Of a stretch of 8,203 nt of DNA, positions 5,620 through 8,203 are shown in pieces. The stretch comes from UBA7396 sp964404065. GTDB lineage: Bacteria; Patescibacteriota; Gracilibacteria; BD1-5; UBA6164. Location: the NCBI GenBank assembly GCA_964404065.1, contig CAYOIP010000047.1, forward strand, positions 1 to 8,203. The letters are read 5' to 3'. The notes beneath the pieces are model-generated. The model was not told the DNA's origin. It made no database searches and saw only the letters and a list, made by a program, of their open reading frames with translations. The stretch's first letter is position 1. Every line of letters begins with the position of its first letter. The position numbers and the translations under genes were made by a program.

Positions 5620-7512
5620 ATGTTTAGTTTTTATATAAAAGATTTACAATCAAATCTTGCCTGAAATACAACAATTAGTAAGAAAGTTGAAATTGATGAA
5701 AATTTAACTTGTTTTATAGTAATTGATTCATCAAATAATAAAATAATTACTCCTCTTTTAAATAAAATAGTTGATTATGTTTTAGATAACATAAATCAAA
5801 AAGATACTTACAATAAATTTAGTGTTGCATTAGAAAACATAAATTTTTTCATAAAAACTCTAAAAAATGATACTGATGAACTAAACTTGATAATTGCACT
5901 TTTAGAAAAAGATAATTTTCATTTTTCAAAAATTGCAAAAGCAAGTTGTTTTTTGATAAACTCAAAAAATGAATTTATTGAAGTTAGTGATAAAAATGAT
6001 AAATCTGGAAGTTTTGATTATATTTCTAGTTGAAAACTAACTTCTAGAGAAAAAATAATTCTTTCAAGTGTAAATTTATCAAAAATTTTTACTCAAAGTG
6101 ATTTAGAAGATTTAGCAAATGTTGAAGAACCTGAGTGAGTAGTTGATAATATTTCAAATATTTTAGAGGAAGAAAAATTTGAATCAAATGTTTGAGTGAT
6201 TTGTATAAAACAAGAAAATTGAGAAATTACAAAAGATTTATGAGAAAATTTAGCTAAAGTAAAAAATATTTTTTATAAAACTTTTGATAATAATTTTTCT
6301 AAAAAAACTATTGCTCTTTATCTGATTTTAAAAGAAAAAATTGATGCAAAATGAAAAATCGTAAAAAATATAGTTTTTGTTTCATGAATAATTTTGTCTG
6401 CAACTTTACTTTTCTTACTTATTTCATGATTATTATCATCAAGTATAGAAAATTCTAAAACTACTGAATATAAAAATGACTTAATACAAGCACGCGAATA
6501 TATAAGAATTGCAAACCAAAATCTAGCAAATAAAGAAGCTTTTGAATTAAATATTAAAAAAGCTGAAGAATTAATTGCAAAAGTATCGCAGGAAAAATTA
6601 TTTTTAAATGATATTGCAAACATAAATGACGATATTTCTATAATTAAAAAACAATTTAATTGAGTAGAAATTTTTGAGTGAAATATGAATAATATGATTT
6701 ATAAATGAAATTTTAAAGATTGAATTAAATTGCTAGAATTAAATAAAAAACTTTATGTAATTTGAAGAACCTCAGTTTATTGACCAATTTTATCTGGACA
6801 AGATATAAAAAATAATATTTTTAATGAACTTGAAATTGATGATGAATTTATTGATGGAACTGTTGCTTGAGAGGATATAATTTTAACAACAAAAAAATCA
6901 AGAGTTGTTTTATTCTCAAAAGATGGAAAATTTAAATATATAAATGTTATATGACAAAATTCTTGGGAAGCTAGTCCAATTATTGAATCATATAATTGAA
7001 ATTTATATATGATAAATAAAGACTCAAATCAAGTTTATAAACATACTCCTAGTTCTTGATCTTGGACTTCTTGAGTTTCATATTTAACAGATGAGGATTC
7101 AAAAAATATTTGAAAAATATTATCAGTTTGAATTGATGGATGAATTTATATTTTGAAAAATGATTTATCAATTTTGAAACTTTTCACAGCTCCAAAATAT
7201 AGGCTTCAAAGTATAGTTTTAAATAAATTACCAGAAAATTATAAACAAGAAAGCCAAAGAGTTAATTTGGTAACTTGAGCAAATTTAACTTATGTTTATT
7301 TATTTTTAAATAATAAAATTTGGATTCTAGAACCAAATACAAAATCCTATTCTGATACAAAAAGTCTAAATTATAGATGACAAATTGAATGAAAAAGTGA
7401 AATTATAAAATGATTTTATGTTCCAAGAGATGGTGAAATAGATATTTTAACTGAAAGTGGAATATATAAAATAAATTTTGAGATTAAAGATGATAAAGTA
7501 ATTATTAGATAG
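5620..7512 (+). CDS. single-pass membrane protein: probable degenerate PP2C-like domain, coiled coil and propeller-like outer domain
   Basis: A 630-residue protein I cannot name. Residues 1-240 are soluble and resemble a PP2C-type phosphatase fold in layout: a NTTISKKVEI opening, LTCFIVIDSS, then KASCFLINSKNEFIEVSD and ISSGKLTSREKIILSS, in the places of the family's strand pairs. The metal-binding aspartate-glycine motifs are not evident, so it may be inactive. One membrane helix follows at about 247-272 (IVKNIVFVSGIILSATLLFL), then a charged helical stretch at about 280-345. A long strand-rich region (about 355-630) has repeated short units ending in DG or NG followed by IYIL, LYMI or VYLF-like strands, suggesting a beta-propeller outside the cell. 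About 27 UGA codons encode glycine, so the standard code would shred it. The start at 5620 is the first ATG after the divergent promoter region. The FemAB-like gene follows after one base and is probably coupled to it. The gene itself is certain; the domain calls are inference. Confidence 0.65.
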
Positions 7513-7513
7513 T

Positions 7514-8203
7514 ATGAAAATAATTGATAGAAAAGATGTTCCAGTAGAACATAGGTATTATAGAAGTAGCTCGGAAATCTATAAAAAATATTTACAAAAA
7601 TGTTGATTATCAATAATTCAAATAAATAACGAAGAATTTGGCTGGATGAAAAAAATTTTATGATTATTTCACGTAGCAAAATTTGAAAGAATAGACTCCG
7701 AACCAGATATAGAGCTAATCAAAAAAAATTGATTTAAACATTGAATAGTTATTTGGATTCCATATTCTAAAAGAGAAATACCTGCCTGATGGAAAAAATT
7801 ATATCTAAATTCATATTTCACTACAACTTGATTTACGCAAGTTAATGATGAATTTTATTATAAAAAATGGAACGAAAGATGACAAAGAGCTAGAAAAAAA
7901 TTTCTAGCTAATCCTGACTTAGAAATAAAACTTGTTGATACAGACACTTTTCAAAAAATTTACAAAGATGTAAAAACATCGCAACCTTTCAAAAAATCAT
8001 TTATGAAATATCATAGAGAACTTTCAAAATTTGATGAAAAAAATGATGTAAAAAATATGGTTTGTTATAATAAATGAATTCCAGTTGCTTGACTTGCTGT
8101 TGTTGATTATAATTGAAATTCTTCAGCTCATTTAGTAGCATTTTTAGATAATAAATGAAAAAAACTTCAAGCCTGAACTGGACTTATAGATTTTTGGTTT
8201 AAA
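7514..8203 (+). CDS. FemAB/GNAT-type peptidoglycan-bridge transferase-like protein, 3' end cut
   Basis: The visible 230 residues resemble the FemAB/FemX group, which has tandem GNAT folds and adds amino acids to the peptidoglycan stem peptide from aminoacyl-tRNA. After a divergent N-terminal half (IVIWIPYSKREIPAG near residues 78-92) comes a basic helix ERGQRARKKFLANP, then LVDTDTFQKIYKDVKTSQPF. A GNAT core follows, with NMVCYNKGIPVAGLAVVDYN and SAHLVAFLDN, then LQAGTGLIDFWF as the start of the next helix. The G-x-P-V-A-G strand and hydrophobic HLVA strand are typical of the FemAB C-terminal GNAT unit. It starts one base after the stop of the membrane protein gene, so translation is likely coupled. 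About 16 glycines are UGA. The gene runs beyond the window end. It could instead be another GNAT acyltransferase; substrate and role are inferred. Confidence 0.65.

Noticed and set aside
6318..6623. A 101-codon minus-strand open frame
   Set aside because: It is antisense to the membrane protein gene, whose plus-strand frame is continuous for 630 codons under code 25.
7416..7679. An 87-codon minus-strand open frame rich in hydrophobic residues
   Set aside because: It straddles the end of the membrane protein gene and the start of the FemAB-like gene on the other strand. Its hydrophobic character is what AT-rich antisense sequence commonly gives.

Overview
This is a very AT-rich bacterial window in which UGA must be read as glycine (genetic code 25). 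Read that way, UGA falls on invariant glycines, for example in MurA (SGSKN, PGGC, DLRAG), and the apparent gene fragments join into full-length proteins. UGG remains tryptophan. This recoding is known from the Candidate Phyla Radiation lineages Gracilibacteria (BD1-5) and Absconditabacteria (SR1). The window should belong to one of these, but I cannot tell which. Starts lack Shine-Dalgarno sequences and arginine is almost always AGA, which also fits.

Layout. Positions 1-2050 (minus strand) hold a type IV pilus / type II secretion-like cluster. In transcription order it contains a small two-helix T4SS-pilin-like secreted or membrane protein, a PilN-like protein, a PilO-like protein and the N-terminal part of a PilC/GspF platform protein cut by the window edge. 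Positions 2051-2416 carry no protein gene but contain five successive hairpins, a promoter-like sequence before them and a strong terminator stem after them. This is a candidate structured RNA, bracketed by a 16-bp direct repeat. Positions 2417-3391 (minus) encode a PrsW-family intramembrane protease. A bidirectional-looking terminator lies at 3446-3494. Positions 3529-5488 (minus) form a compact gene row: antitoxin-like protein, RelE/ParE-like toxin, MurA and a tiny two-helix membrane protein. An 11-bp inverted repeat sits directly in front of the antitoxin gene.

From a divergent intergenic region (5489-5619), two plus-strand genes follow. One is a large single-pass membrane protein with a probable PP2C-like cytoplasmic domain and a repeat-rich, probably propeller-like outer domain. 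One base later comes a FemAB/GNAT-type peptidoglycan-bridge transferase-like gene that runs off the window end.

The contents centre on the cell surface: pilus assembly, the first committed step of peptidoglycan synthesis, a possible cross-bridge enzyme, a membrane signalling protein and an intramembrane protease. The toxin-antitoxin pair is the accessory-looking element, placed just ahead of murA.
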